Translations under genes and position numbers: made by a program
Assembly: GCA_024638165.1 (NCBI GenBank)
Contig: JAHEKV010000008.1
Location: forward strand, 1-64,000
DNA: 64,000 bases
Reading direction: 5' to 3'
DNA from: Flavobacteriaceae bacterium
Lineage (GTDB): Bacteria > Bacteroidota > Bacteroidia > Flavobacteriales > Flavobacteriaceae
Notes under the pieces: model-generated
The model's input: only the letters and a program-made list of their open reading frames with translations
What the model was told of the DNA's origin: nothing
The model's database searches: none
Shown: positions 28,401-36,924 of the stretch, in pieces
Numbering within the stretch: position 1 is the first letter of the stretch
Layout of the letters: each line of letters opens with the position of its first letter

Positions 28401-28815
28401 CCTTTTTAGTAATGATTTTTTCTAGCAGCGCATCGGTATAGGTTACAATTACCTTTGGTTTCTTGCTTTGAGAAAGTTGCTGAAGCACTTCGGATCGCAT
28501 GAGTACATTCGCATTATCGATTGCTTCGATTTCATAGGGACGACGATAAGAAGCGGGATAAAAGAGCGCCTCATCTTTTCCAAGGAATCGTTCTAAGTCG
28601 TTCTGAATGTATGCAGCTGCCTCTTTGTCTTCAACGATAACTAGCCAGTTCTTTTGATTTTTTTGATGACCGCTTGAGATAAATATGGAAATTCCTGATT
28701 GTGTCAGGCCAGTAATTTTCACTTCTCCACGAGTATTTTCTATACGCGACAATACGGCCTCAAAAGAATTTGAGGTGGTGAATTTTTGAATGATTTGTTC
28801 AGAAATCGAACTCAT
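25474..28815 (-). CDS. mfd: transcription-repair coupling factor
   Basis: SF2 DNA translocase that removes stalled RNA polymerase and recruits excision repair. 1113 residues: N-terminal UvrB-like region (PASYRRPYE..., GEFSVRGGIIDVYSF), the RNA-polymerase-interacting domain (GDYVTHIDHGIGTFGGLQK), helicase motifs GDVGFGKTEVA and DEEQKFGV, motif III LTATPIPRTL, motif VI HQMRGRVGRS, and the C-terminal TRCF domain. It starts 21 bp after the ligase-associated repair operon on the same strand and has its own -7 box in that gap. Confidence 0.96.
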   Translation of the reverse strand: MSSISEQIIQKFTTSNSFEAVLSRIENTRGEVKITGLTQSGISIFISSGHQKNQKNWLVIVEDKEAAAYIQNDLERFLGKDEALFYPASYRRPYEIEAIDNANVLMRSEVLQQLSQSKKPKVIVTYTDALLEKIITKKDFVSQRIDLKTGDQVGLDFINESLFEFGFERTDFVTEPGEFSVRGGIIDVYSFAHDLPYRIEFFGNEVESIRTFDIETQLSKDAVSSLTIVPNMDRSASVEERISFLEYFDPENTTVFVQEIEVIKKKLDELYEKAEQQFEKLDSPLKHAHPSALFSSSKTLEKDLSSHSFARLEKERSEDSIDFKQKSQPAFNKRFDLLWKELQTKKEDGYTCYLHCSSTQQVDRFKEIFAKHETDLPYTPVIMPLMGGFVDEQAKLCCYTDHEIFERYHKFSVRGAAAKKQKLSLAELNKLEVGDYVTHIDHGIGTFGGLQKIEVEGKMQEAIKLIYGDRDILYVSIHSLHKIAKYNGKDGVPPKLYKLGSGAWQKVKEKTKSHVKKVAFDLIQVYAKRRLEKGFQFGPDSYLQHELEASFIYEDTPDQEKATRDVKADMERDRPMDRLVCGDVGFGKTEVAIRAAFKAVDNGKQVAVLVPTTILAFQHAKTFAKRLEDLPVRVDFLNRFRTAKEKKEVLEDVKAGKVDILIGTHQIVNKNVKFKDLGLLIVDEEQKFGVSVKERIKSFKASIDVLTLTATPIPRTLQFSLMAARDLSVISTPPPNRYPIESSVIRFDLEAIRDAVSFEIERGGQVYFIHNRIENIKEFAGMIQQLVPDARIRTGHGRMDGKDLEELMLDFMNGNFDVLVSTTIVESGLDIPNANTILIHNAHSFGLSDLHQMRGRVGRSNKKAFCYFITDPFESLTSEARKRMEALAQFTELGSGFQIAMKDLEIRGAGDLLGGEQSGFITDIGFDTYQKIVSEAIEELKNNEFKSLYEEEKEEEEVKEYIREVQIDTDLELLFPDDYINANAERLSLYQELSEIESAEALTSFTKRLIDRFGPLPPAANDLLLSISLKWIAKSLGVEKIVFKRETLIGYFLSDSQSEFYQSAAFQHLIKASATLPCALKEKPSKNGPRLLIRFDQIQSLEEAIDALKQLQL

Positions 28816-28825
28816 AAAGGCGGTG

Positions 28826-28833
28826 CAAAGATA
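28826..28833 (-). promoter_or_regulatory. -7 box of mfd
   Basis: Minus-strand TATCTTTG, exact TAnnTTTG match, 10 bp before the mfd ATG, located between pdeM and mfd. It would give mfd a very short leader and a promoter separate from the upstream operon. Confidence 0.45.
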
Positions 28834-28836
28834 GTT

Positions 28837-29466
28837 CTAAATGGCAATTAGACGGTCGCCGGTTAGTAACACTATTTGATCGTTGGGTTGAGGGGTAATC
28901 AAATGGCTTCCCGTAAAAACTCCAAAAGCGGGTAGGGTAAGCTGTGTATCTGAGGCATGAAAGCATTTAAGTTTTATTTGATCTCTTGCTTTTCCTTTTA
29001 AAAGATAAGCGGGGTGTATATGCCCACAAATAACGGGTAGGCTATGATCATCCTCTTCTGGATGATGCTGTAATCGAAACGTATCGAACGTCATATGAGG
29101 TTCAACTTCAATTCCGAACGATTCATAAGTACTGTCCTCTAAAACCTCGTGATTCCCTTTTATTAAACGTACAGGTATACTCTGGTTTTCAACCCATAAT
29201 TTGAATTGATCAAATTCGTTATTGAAAGAAGAGTGAAATAAGTCTCCAAGAAAAATCAATTCTGCAGGATTGAAAGAATCGATCACCTGATCGAGTTTTT
29301 CAAAGTTTTCTGCAACCGCATCATTGGGTATGGGCATCCCATGTTTTCTGAAATGAGTGATTTTTCCTAAATGAACATCGCTAATAATTAGCAGCTCCTC
29401 GTTGGGCCAAAATAAGGCGCCAGACGGATGTAATTCAAAGGATTGATCGGCAAAGTTCAAGGTCAT
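28837..29466 (-). CDS. pdeM: ligase-associated DNA damage response endonuclease PdeM
   Basis: Calcineurin-like metallophosphoesterase of 209 residues. The metal-site motifs are in order: SDVHLGKITHFRKHG, FLGDLFHS, KGNHE and CGHIHP. Member of the known ligase/helicase/nuclease repair set. The start overlaps the helicase gene by 4 bp. Confidence 0.93.
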   Translation of the reverse strand: MTLNFADQSFELHPSGALFWPNEELLIISDVHLGKITHFRKHGMPIPNDAVAENFEKLDQVIDSFNPAELIFLGDLFHSSFNNEFDQFKLWVENQSIPVRLIKGNHEVLEDSTYESFGIEVEPHMTFDTFRLQHHPEEDDHSLPVICGHIHPAYLLKGKARDQIKLKCFHASDTQLTLPAFGVFTGSHLITPQPNDQIVLLTGDRLIAI

Positions 29467-31898
29467 AGCTGTTGAATCATTTTTTGAATTCGTTTTTCGA
29501 GATCTTCATTCGACAATCGCGCTCTCAAACGGTCGGTGATGATAGGAAAGGAAAAAGGGGTTGGCTTCTCGCATCTAGCGATGTGGGTGTTTTTGCGATT
29601 GATATTTTCAAGTACTCTTTTTAAACGGTCAAATTCGAGTTGATGTTCAAAGACCTCTCTCTCGGCTTGAAGCATTAGCAGGTTGTCTGGCTCATAGCTC
29701 TTGAATACCTCATAGACCAATTGACTCGAGCTTTGGAGGTGTTTGGTTTTAACTGGCTTTCCGGGGTATCCGTTAAATACGAGCCCGCTAATTACCGCGA
29801 TATCTCTAAAGCTCCTACGTGAGAGTTCGCTGAGGTTAATACTTGCCCTTAGATCGATCATTAAATCTCTCGTAGACCAAAGTTCTTGGGTTTCAATTTC
29901 TTCTACATCAATCAACTGATCAGAGAGTAACTCAAACCCATAATCATTATAAGCAAGGGAGCAACTGATCGGATGTAATAGGCTTAACCGATAAGCTAAT
30001 AAATTAGCTAGGGCTTCATTGATAAAGCGACCCTCAAAAGTGTAGAAAAGGTGATGATAGCCTTCTTTTGTCTTAAAGGTTTCGGCCAAAAAGGTGTGTT
30101 TGTCAGGGATGATACTCTCCTTTTTCTGTGCCTCAAAAACGGCTTCGAGGCCTTTTGTTTCTTTGGTTAGTTCTTTACTTTTTTTATCGAGCTTGGTAAG
30201 TGCTGATTGCAAATACATTGACATTTCAGAACTAAATGATAGTCTTCCGCCCATCCAAGCGGGAACTTTGCTTGATTTAGTTTTGCTTAATCGCACTTGT
30301 ACCTTCATTTCACGAACGCGAATAAATTCTAAAACACGGCCTGCAAAGGTAAAGTGATCGCCTGGCTGTAATTGTGAGACGAACCACTCTTCTAGAGTAC
30401 CAATAAATCCTCCGCTAATAAAGTGTACTGCTAGAGTAGCATCTGATACAATGGTTCCTATTTGAAATCGATGACGCATGGCGATCGAACGTTTGGTCAC
30501 TAAGTATTTTCCATCGTGCTCAATGGTTACGCGCTGATATTCATCATAATTTTCTAGGCTATCTCCACCGGTGGTAATAAATCGTAGAATCCAATTCCAC
30601 TCTTCCTCAGATAGGGTTTGGAAACAAAAGGTACTTTGAACCTCAGGAAGTATCTGGTGAGGGTAAAACCCATCAGAAATGGCAAGGGTGGTTAAATATT
30701 GAATGAGTAAATCATAGGAATTAAGGTAGGGTACACTTGCTTCGATCTGTTTCTCTTGAACGGCAATTTTAAGCGCTGCCGATTCTATTATTTCCATGGC
30801 ATGGGTCGGTAGAAAGTACAACTTGCTTTGAGCGCCAGGTTGGTGTCCGCTTCGCCCCGCACGTTGCATCAGCCTCGCGATACTTTTGGGTCCGCCAACT
30901 TGAATTACCGTTTCGACCGGAGCGAAGTCAACGCCTAAGTCGAGACTCGAGGTACATACTACAACTTTTAGGCTTTCGTTTCTAAGCGCATTTTCTACCC
31001 AAAGCCGGGTGTTTTTCTCAATTGAACTATGGTGCATGGCCATTTGACCGGCTAAATCAGGGTAGTGGGAAAGTAATGCTTGAAACCAAATTTCACATTG
31101 ACTGCGAGTATTGGTAAAAATGAGAATGCTTTTACTTTTTTCTAGTAGTGGACCGATTTGATCGATGAGATGAAGACCTAGGTGCCCGCGCCAAGGGAAT
31201 CGATCGGCTTTCTCGGAGATGAGCGATTCAATCAATATCTCCTTGGTTAGGTTCGATTGAATAATGGCCCACTCTTCAGGTACTTTCTCATTTTCAATAA
31301 CGCTACCTTTTAAAACCGATAATGCAAGAAGGGGGTCGCCTAGGGTAGCACTTATTCCCCAAACTTGAAGCTTTGGATTAATTCCTCGAAGTCGGGACAA
31401 ACCCAACTCTAGAAGTGCTCCACGTTTGCTGGCGTATAAATCATGCCACTCGTCGATGACGATACTTCTTAAATGTTGAAACCGGGCCTCGTAACCTTTG
31501 GAGGCAAGAAGTAATTGAAGACTTTCAGGGGTGGTAATAAGCAGCTGAGGAAGCGATTTTCGTTGCTTCGTTCTTTCTTTGGTTGAAGTATCCCCGTTAC
31601 GGAGTCCTACTTCTACGTCTAGTTTCATTTGTATGGAGGCCTTTTCTAGAGCCTCGAAAATTTCTTGAGACAACGCTCTAAGGGGCGTGATCCACAAGGC
31701 TTGTAAGCCTTTTTTCTTCGGGTCTATGGATTGTACGATTGGGGCTCCTAGAGCTAAGGTTTTACCTGAGCCCGTGGGTGCCATTAATAAACCCGAACTA
31801 CCTTTAAGGTAGGCGTTCCAGCAATCCTTTTGAAATGGAAAGGGCTCCCATTTTTTTTCTTCAAACCACGAAATAATATTTTCGATAGGCCCTTTCAT
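29463..31898 (-). CDS. ligase-associated DNA damage response DEXH helicase (Lhr-like)
   Basis: 811-residue SF2 helicase. Walker A APTGSGKTLALGAP (about 40-53), DEWHDL as motif II, ISATLGDP as motif III and QRAGRSGH as motif VI, followed by the winged-helix and Lhr-type C-terminal region. Related to Lhr-Core, a 3'-5' helicase. It starts 2 bp after the ligase stop and overlaps pdeM by 4 bp. Confidence 0.93.
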   Translation of the reverse strand: MKGPIENIISWFEEKKWEPFPFQKDCWNAYLKGSSGLLMAPTGSGKTLALGAPIVQSIDPKKKGLQALWITPLRALSQEIFEALEKASIQMKLDVEVGLRNGDTSTKERTKQRKSLPQLLITTPESLQLLLASKGYEARFQHLRSIVIDEWHDLYASKRGALLELGLSRLRGINPKLQVWGISATLGDPLLALSVLKGSVIENEKVPEEWAIIQSNLTKEILIESLISEKADRFPWRGHLGLHLIDQIGPLLEKSKSILIFTNTRSQCEIWFQALLSHYPDLAGQMAMHHSSIEKNTRLWVENALRNESLKVVVCTSSLDLGVDFAPVETVIQVGGPKSIARLMQRAGRSGHQPGAQSKLYFLPTHAMEIIESAALKIAVQEKQIEASVPYLNSYDLLIQYLTTLAISDGFYPHQILPEVQSTFCFQTLSEEEWNWILRFITTGGDSLENYDEYQRVTIEHDGKYLVTKRSIAMRHRFQIGTIVSDATLAVHFISGGFIGTLEEWFVSQLQPGDHFTFAGRVLEFIRVREMKVQVRLSKTKSSKVPAWMGGRLSFSSEMSMYLQSALTKLDKKSKELTKETKGLEAVFEAQKKESIIPDKHTFLAETFKTKEGYHHLFYTFEGRFINEALANLLAYRLSLLHPISCSLAYNDYGFELLSDQLIDVEEIETQELWSTRDLMIDLRASINLSELSRRSFRDIAVISGLVFNGYPGKPVKTKHLQSSSQLVYEVFKSYEPDNLLMLQAEREVFEHQLEFDRLKRVLENINRKNTHIARCEKPTPFSFPIITDRLRARLSNEDLEKRIQKMIQQL

Positions 31899-31900
31899 CT

Positions 31901-33499
31901 CTAGCGCACTAAATTTTTAAGGTCTTCTAGCCGGTTGGCTTCATTGATTTTTTTATCCTTTCTCCATCTTACAATTCGAGGAAATCTTGTTGCATAGCCA
32001 CTTTTGTGTCTAGAGGATGGGGCGACTCCCTCAAAGGCAATTTCAAAAACGAGTTCAGGTTTAACCGCTCTGACGGGTCCGAATTTTTCGAGGGCATTCG
32101 ATCGAATCCATCGGTTAATTTCTTTGAATTCCTGGTCAGTGAGCCCAGAATAGGCTTTAGCAAAGGTTACCAATTGTGCTTCAGGGTCTTTAGGATCTCT
32201 GTCCCAAAGTGCGAAGGTGAAATCGGTGTAAAGGCTACTTCTACGACCATGGCCTCGCATCACATAGGTTAGTACTGCATCACAATTGAGAGGATCATTT
32301 TTGTATTTGAACCAATCCCCTTTTTTTCTTCCTACTCCATAAGTACTGTCGATGCGTTTTAGCATGAGGCCTTCGCTTTTTACTTCTTTAGAACGAAGTC
32401 TTTCCTTTTCAACTTCTTGCCAGTTTTTGAAGATTTTAAATTTTGATAGCTGTAAGGGCTCACTAAATGGGAGGCTTTCGAGATAATTTCTGCGCTCGAG
32501 GTAAGTTTGTTCTCGAAGGTCCTTGCCTTGATATTCTAGCAGATCATAGGCTCGAAACACGACGGGAGCTTCCTCTAACAAAGAATGGGTCACTCTTTTT
32601 CGATTGAGTCTTTTTTGAAGTGTGCCGAAGTGATCGGGTAAGCCGTCTTTTATTGGAATGATCTCCCCGTCGATAACCACATCCTCTTTTAGTTGGTCTT
32701 TGATTCGATGTAATTCGGGGAATTGTTCAGTAATGAGCTCTTCTCCTCTTGACCAAATGGCGAACGTTTCGTTTCTTTTGATGAGTTGGGCGCGTATTCC
32801 GTCCCATTTATGTTCAATGCTCCACTGAGAAACATCTCCTAGATCTTCAAGTGTATTTTCTGCTGGGTAAGCCAGAAAGAAAGGGTAAGGTCTCGACTGA
32901 TTTGCTTCTGGGTCATCGTCAAACAAAAGTTTCTTTAAGGTGACTTCTTTGGGGTCCCATTTACCCATAAGTCGATAGGCAATTTGATCGGAAGGAATAT
33001 CAAAGGCGCTCTCCAGAGCTTTGGTCATCAGTTTTTGACTGATTCCAATTCGGAAACCTCCAGTGAGTAATTTGGTAAAAGTGAAACTTCCGAAATAATT
33101 AAGTTCAGCCCATTTTCTGATGATGTAGGTTTTCTTTTGGTTTTCTGGCTGTGTTTTCAGCGCTATGATATCTTCGATAATGGTACTTAGAGATTCTTCT
33201 GAAGAATAGATTGATATCTCCTTATTACAGGTTAGTAAAGCAATAGTTTCTGCTAAATCACCAACGATGTGATAACTATCTTCAAACAGCCAATGATCTA
33301 CCTTAGCTAATTCTGCAGCCCATGCTCTTAATAGTGTTGTTGAGACCGGTCTTTTGGGTCTTCTATGCGACCAGATCGCGATTGCCCAGACTACATCTTT
33401 TTGTGGTGCAGTCTTAAAGTAATCACTCAGTACCTTTACTTTTTCACTGGTTTTGGTGAGTTGATCTAAACGCTGAATGAGTAGTGAGAAGTCTTTCAT
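31901..33499 (-). CDS. ATP-dependent DNA ligase
   Basis: Seals nicks using ATP. 532 residues: an N-terminal DNA-binding domain (1 to about 200), the nucleotidyltransferase motif SIEHKWDGIRAQL with Lys231 as the adenylated residue, then RGEEL, IDGEIIP, SEGLMLKR and KYKND motifs, and a C-terminal OB-fold. This is the operon-defining ligase, separate from the replicative NAD-dependent LigA. Overlaps the exonuclease gene by 4 bp. Confidence 0.94.
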   Translation of the reverse strand: MKDFSLLIQRLDQLTKTSEKVKVLSDYFKTAPQKDVVWAIAIWSHRRPKRPVSTTLLRAWAAELAKVDHWLFEDSYHIVGDLAETIALLTCNKEISIYSSEESLSTIIEDIIALKTQPENQKKTYIIRKWAELNYFGSFTFTKLLTGGFRIGISQKLMTKALESAFDIPSDQIAYRLMGKWDPKEVTLKKLLFDDDPEANQSRPYPFFLAYPAENTLEDLGDVSQWSIEHKWDGIRAQLIKRNETFAIWSRGEELITEQFPELHRIKDQLKEDVVIDGEIIPIKDGLPDHFGTLQKRLNRKRVTHSLLEEAPVVFRAYDLLEYQGKDLREQTYLERRNYLESLPFSEPLQLSKFKIFKNWQEVEKERLRSKEVKSEGLMLKRIDSTYGVGRKKGDWFKYKNDPLNCDAVLTYVMRGHGRRSSLYTDFTFALWDRDPKDPEAQLVTFAKAYSGLTDQEFKEINRWIRSNALEKFGPVRAVKPELVFEIAFEGVAPSSRHKSGYATRFPRIVRWRKDKKINEANRLEDLKNLVR

Positions 33500-34512
33500 T
33501 GTACTAGTAGGTCTGTACTATTTTCAACATCCTCTTCTTCAAATTCAGCATGCTCGGTTCCTGCGTTAAACCCTATTCCTCTGAGATATTTGGAATAGAT
33601 ATCGGTGAACCCATGAGTGCAGATCACCTTTTCGGCTTCGCTGTATTTTATGCAGGTATTGAGTGCGTCAAAGTCGCAGTGATCTGAGATTACAAAACCT
33701 CTATCGACATTTCTTCTTCTTCGGTTACCTCGGGTAGCCATCCATCCGCTCGCACTTGCTGTTTTTAGTTCTCCCCATTTCTTTAGGTATTTAGCTTCTC
33801 TGCCTGATGGGGGTAGAATAAGCAGTGCTCCAGGGTAGTCTATCGGATTTTTATCGGCCGTTAGCGTTATTACATTCTTAAACGAAACTGTATTCGATAA
33901 TGACTCATTGACTGCTGCAATAGCAGGATGTACCAGGATAGGGCCATGACTTGATTGGAGTTGGTGCAATAGTCTTTGTGCCTTTCCTAAACTATAGGCA
34001 TAAATCACACTAGTAAATGAATTCTGTTGATTGAAGTTCCACCAGTTGGCTATTTCTGAAAACACTTCTTGTTGAGGTTTCCACCTAAAAATAGGTAGTC
34101 CAAAAGTGCATTCGGTGATCAGTGTATGGCAGCGTTGCATTTCGAGTGGAGTGCTAAGGCCGTCGTTTTCGAGTTTGTAATCTCCGGTAAAAAGTGCAAT
34201 CTCTCCTTTGTGCTGTACTCTAATAAGAGATGAGCCTACAATGTGTCCAGCGGGGTATAAGGTGAATTCGACACCGTTTACACTAAAGGGGTCATTCCAA
34301 GAAACTCCTTGAATATTGATCGCCCCTAGCCGGTGCTTCATCACTGGAACGCTGTGGTGGTGTGCGATATATTTTTTATTTCCAAAACGGCTATGGTCTG
34401 CATGAGCATGGGATATAATCGCCTTGTCCACCGGTCGCCAGGGGTCGAGATAGACATCGGCCGCGGCACAGTAGATTCCTTTAGATGTAAAACTGAGAAG
34501 GTCTGTTTTCAT
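33496..34512 (-). CDS. ligase-associated DNA damage response exonuclease
   Basis: Metallo-beta-lactamase / beta-CASP-type nuclease of 338 residues, similar to SNM1-like enzymes. The metal motif is SHAHADHSRFG (His35, His37, Asp39, His40), with FTGDYKLE and a late DHCDFDAL region. First gene of the four-gene repair operon; divergent from the GNAT gene. Confidence 0.92.
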   Translation of the reverse strand: MKTDLLSFTSKGIYCAAADVYLDPWRPVDKAIISHAHADHSRFGNKKYIAHHHSVPVMKHRLGAINIQGVSWNDPFSVNGVEFTLYPAGHIVGSSLIRVQHKGEIALFTGDYKLENDGLSTPLEMQRCHTLITECTFGLPIFRWKPQQEVFSEIANWWNFNQQNSFTSVIYAYSLGKAQRLLHQLQSSHGPILVHPAIAAVNESLSNTVSFKNVITLTADKNPIDYPGALLILPPSGREAKYLKKWGELKTASASGWMATRGNRRRRNVDRGFVISDHCDFDALNTCIKYSEAEKVICTHGFTDIYSKYLRGIGFNAGTEHAEFEEEDVENSTDLLVQ

Positions 34513-34582
34513 AGCAATTTGACCTCTAAGAATTACCTAAACTACAACAATTTTGACGGCTTTTGTGAGAGCTTCAGGGGTA

Positions 34583-34614
34583 TTTGTAGTAGCTAGACAT
34601 TTCAAATACCTTTG
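34583..34614 (+). promoter_or_regulatory. promoter of the GNAT-aspartate kinase unit
   Basis: A TTTG at 34583-34586 and TACCTTTG at 34607-34614 are 20 bp apart, the full Bacteroidota arrangement TTTG-N19-21-TAnnTTTG. The ATG at 34636 follows 21 bp later. This is the best-formed standard promoter in the window. Confidence 0.7.
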
Positions 34615-34635
34615 AGACACCAAAATGGGAGATTT

Positions 34636-35097
34636 ATGGGCTTTATCATTAGAGATGCAGTACGCTCAGATGTTGGGGATATTCATCGATTAATTAAAGA
34701 GTTAGCGCTATTCGAAGAGGCTGAGAATGAAATGGTACTTTCTTTAGAAGAAGTAGCTAACGATGGATTTGGAGATCAGCCCTTGTATCATTGTTTTGTG
34801 GCCGAAGATTCAGAAACCCACAAAGTGATAGGAATAGCACTTACTTATCTGAGATATTCAACCTGGAAAGGCAAGGCACTCCACCTTGAAGACCTTATCG
34901 TTGAGGTTGAACATCGAGGGAAAGGAATCGGATCGGCTTTACTAGACCATGTGATCGCGTACGGAAAATTGATTAAGGTGCGAAGAATCGGATGGGAAGT
35001 ATTAGACTGGAACACAAATGCTATAGCCCTTTATGAAAGTAAAGGTGCGAAGGTGTTAAAAAATTGGTATGTCGTTCAACTCGAAAATAATGGGTAA
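34636..35097 (+). CDS. GNAT family N-acetyltransferase
   Basis: About 153 residues from the ATG at 34636 (MGFIIRDAVRSDVGDIHRLI). The acetyl-CoA loop is visible as VEVEHRGKGIGSALL, preceded by LHLEDLIV, matching diamine/thialysine acetyltransferase-like (SSAT-type) members. Substrate not determined. Its stop overlaps the aspartate kinase start by 8 bp. Confidence 0.88.
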   Translation: MGFIIRDAVRSDVGDIHRLIKELALFEEAENEMVLSLEEVANDGFGDQPLYHCFVAEDSETHKVIGIALTYLRYSTWKGKALHLEDLIVEVEHRGKGIGSALLDHVIAYGKLIKVRRIGWEVLDWNTNAIALYESKGAKVLKNWYVVQLENNG

Positions 35098-36382
35098 AAG
35101 AGTTTTTAAATTTGGAGGAGCTTCGGTTAAGGATGCTCAAAGTATCGCCAACGTGGCTCATGTACTAAAAACAGAGGGTCATCAGGATGTGTGCATGGTG
35201 GTTTCTGCTATGGGTAAAACCACCAACGCCATGGAAGTTGTGGTTGCCGATTATTTCAAGGCCAAGACCGACAACAAAGATGTTGTTGAGGCAGTAAATC
35301 AATCAATTGCACCTGTAGTCGATTTTCATCGTGCAATTATCGATGAATTGTTTGGAGATCGAGCCGATCAGGTACGATCAGATATTGAACGAATGTTTGA
35401 TGAGATTGTAGGATTTATTACTTGGAATAAGTCGCTCAACAAATCGTTTATTTATGATCAAATTGTTGGTTATGGTGAACTATTATCTACGCGAATATTA
35501 AGTGCCTATCTCGCTGAGGTAGGTATTGATAATTCCTGGTACGACGTGCGTACTCTTATCAAAACGGATGACTCTTATAGAGACGCAACTGTAAATTGGG
35601 AAGCAACTGCAGAAAAAGTCTCTTCATTGAAGGAGGCTACACAGTTAATTGTGACTCAAGGATTTTTAGGTAGTGACACCAACAATTTTACTACAACTCT
35701 AGGTAGAGAAGGCTCAGATTATACTGCTGCTATTCTGGCTTATGCACTCGAGGCATCTTCGGTAAGTATTTGGAAGGATGTCCCCGGGGTTTTAAATGCG
35801 GACCCTAGATACTTCACAGATACTCAATTATTGCATCAAATCTCTTATCGAGAAGCGATTGAACTAGCCTTTTATGGTGCTTCTGTAATTCACCCCAAGA
35901 CGCTTCAGCCTCTTCAAAGAAGAGCCATTCCTCTACATGTAAGATCATTCGTCGACCTAAGCGCGAAAGGAACAACGGTAACTAGTGGTGCAGCGATTGT
36001 ACCTCAGGTACCGTGTTTTATTGTGAAGAAGAACCAGGTATTATTGGAATTAGCCACACAGGACTTCTCATTTATGGTTGAGCAACACTTTGGTAAGCTT
36101 TTTAACTTGTTCGCCAAGTATCGTTTGAAAGTGGACTTGATTCAAAATTCAGCGATTAGCTTTAAGGTTTGTTTAGATAATCGTTTTGAAGGAATTGACG
36201 GTCTCTTACCTGAATTAGAGGCTGAATTCAAGGTGAATTGTCATAAAGAGGTGTCCTTGTATACGATTCGTCATTTCGATGAAAAGTCGCTGAATGTTAT
36301 ACCGAGGGGTGAACGAATTTTAGTAGAACAACGTACCGATCAGACGCTACAGGTAGTCACGTATTCTGAACAAAAGAGCTGA
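35090..36382 (+). CDS. aspartate kinase (monofunctional)
   Basis: Phosphorylates aspartate, the first step to lysine, threonine and methionine. About 430 residues from ATG 35090: KFGGASVKDAQSI at the N-terminus, VVSAMGKTTNAM, TLGREGSDYTAAILA and WKDVPGVLNADPR in the kinase domain. The C-terminal region is ACT-like but divergent (FSFMVEQHFGKLFNLFAKYR). Overlaps the GNAT gene by 8 bp, so translation is probably coupled. Confidence 0.92.
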   Translation: MGKRVFKFGGASVKDAQSIANVAHVLKTEGHQDVCMVVSAMGKTTNAMEVVVADYFKAKTDNKDVVEAVNQSIAPVVDFHRAIIDELFGDRADQVRSDIERMFDEIVGFITWNKSLNKSFIYDQIVGYGELLSTRILSAYLAEVGIDNSWYDVRTLIKTDDSYRDATVNWEATAEKVSSLKEATQLIVTQGFLGSDTNNFTTTLGREGSDYTAAILAYALEASSVSIWKDVPGVLNADPRYFTDTQLLHQISYREAIELAFYGASVIHPKTLQPLQRRAIPLHVRSFVDLSAKGTTVTSGAAIVPQVPCFIVKKNQVLLELATQDFSFMVEQHFGKLFNLFAKYRLKVDLIQNSAISFKVCLDNRFEGIDGLLPELEAEFKVNCHKEVSLYTIRHFDEKSLNVIPRGERILVEQRTDQTLQVVTYSEQKS

Positions 36383-36495
36383 AGGCCAACTGTATATCAT
36401 CGTGAAATGATACCAAACAAACCCAATTAAATGTTGACCTTCGAAGTGCTCTTCTGTAATTCCTAGTTAAACTAAACCCAATAAATTTAACTAGG
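36381..36495. terminator. structured convergent intergenic region with nested inverted repeats
   Basis: Three pairings are visible. GAAGGCCAAC (36381-36390) pairs with GTTGACCTTC (36433-36442) with one mismatch; TATCAT (36395-36400) pairs with ATGATA (36407-36412) inside it; and CCTAGTTAAA (36462-36471) pairs perfectly with TTTAACTAGG (36486-36495), which overlaps the arsC stop. The structures probably end both aspartate kinase and ars transcripts, but no long T-run is present. Confidence 0.45.
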
Positions 36496-36913
36496 TTAAA
36501 TTTTCGTTAACAAAGGTAATTATATATTCGCTTATTTGCTCCCTTGTTTTTAAAAAAGCAGCTTGTTTTTCTTCGCTACTTCCCTCAATCTTAGAGGGAT
36601 CGAAAAAGTTGTGATGAAATCTCTTCGCTTTTGGTGCCGGTAGGTAAGGACAGTTCTCTTTCGCATGATCACATACCGTAAGTATGAAATCCCATTGAAT
36701 ATCCTGGTATTCATCTACATGATTTGAAGTATGTGTTGAAATGTCGATGCCGGCCTCCTTCATAATTGAGACGGCTCCTGGGTTTAATCCGTGAGTTTCA
36801 ATTCCTGCACTGTAAATCGTTGCATAGTTTGAGGCTAGTTCATTTAGAAATCCATGTGCTATTTGACTTCTACATGAGTTTCCTGTGCATAAAACGAGGA
36901 TATTCTTTTTCAT
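36491..36913 (-). CDS. arsC: arsenate reductase, thioredoxin-coupled (low-molecular-weight phosphatase type)
   Basis: Reduces arsenate to arsenite. About 140 residues from ATG 36913. The P-loop is LCTGNSCRSQ with catalytic Cys9 and Arg15, and the second and third redox cysteines lie in TVCDHAKENCPY, as in thioredoxin-coupled ArsC. Last gene of the ars unit, 11 bp after the interrupted DUF6428 gene. No arsenite efflux gene follows. Confidence 0.93.
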   Translation of the reverse strand: MKKNILVLCTGNSCRSQIAHGFLNELASNYATIYSAGIETHGLNPGAVSIMKEAGIDISTHTSNHVDEYQDIQWDFILTVCDHAKENCPYLPAPKAKRFHHNFFDPSKIEGSSEEKQAAFLKTREQISEYIITFVNENLT

Positions 36914-36924
36914 AATTGTTGTGT

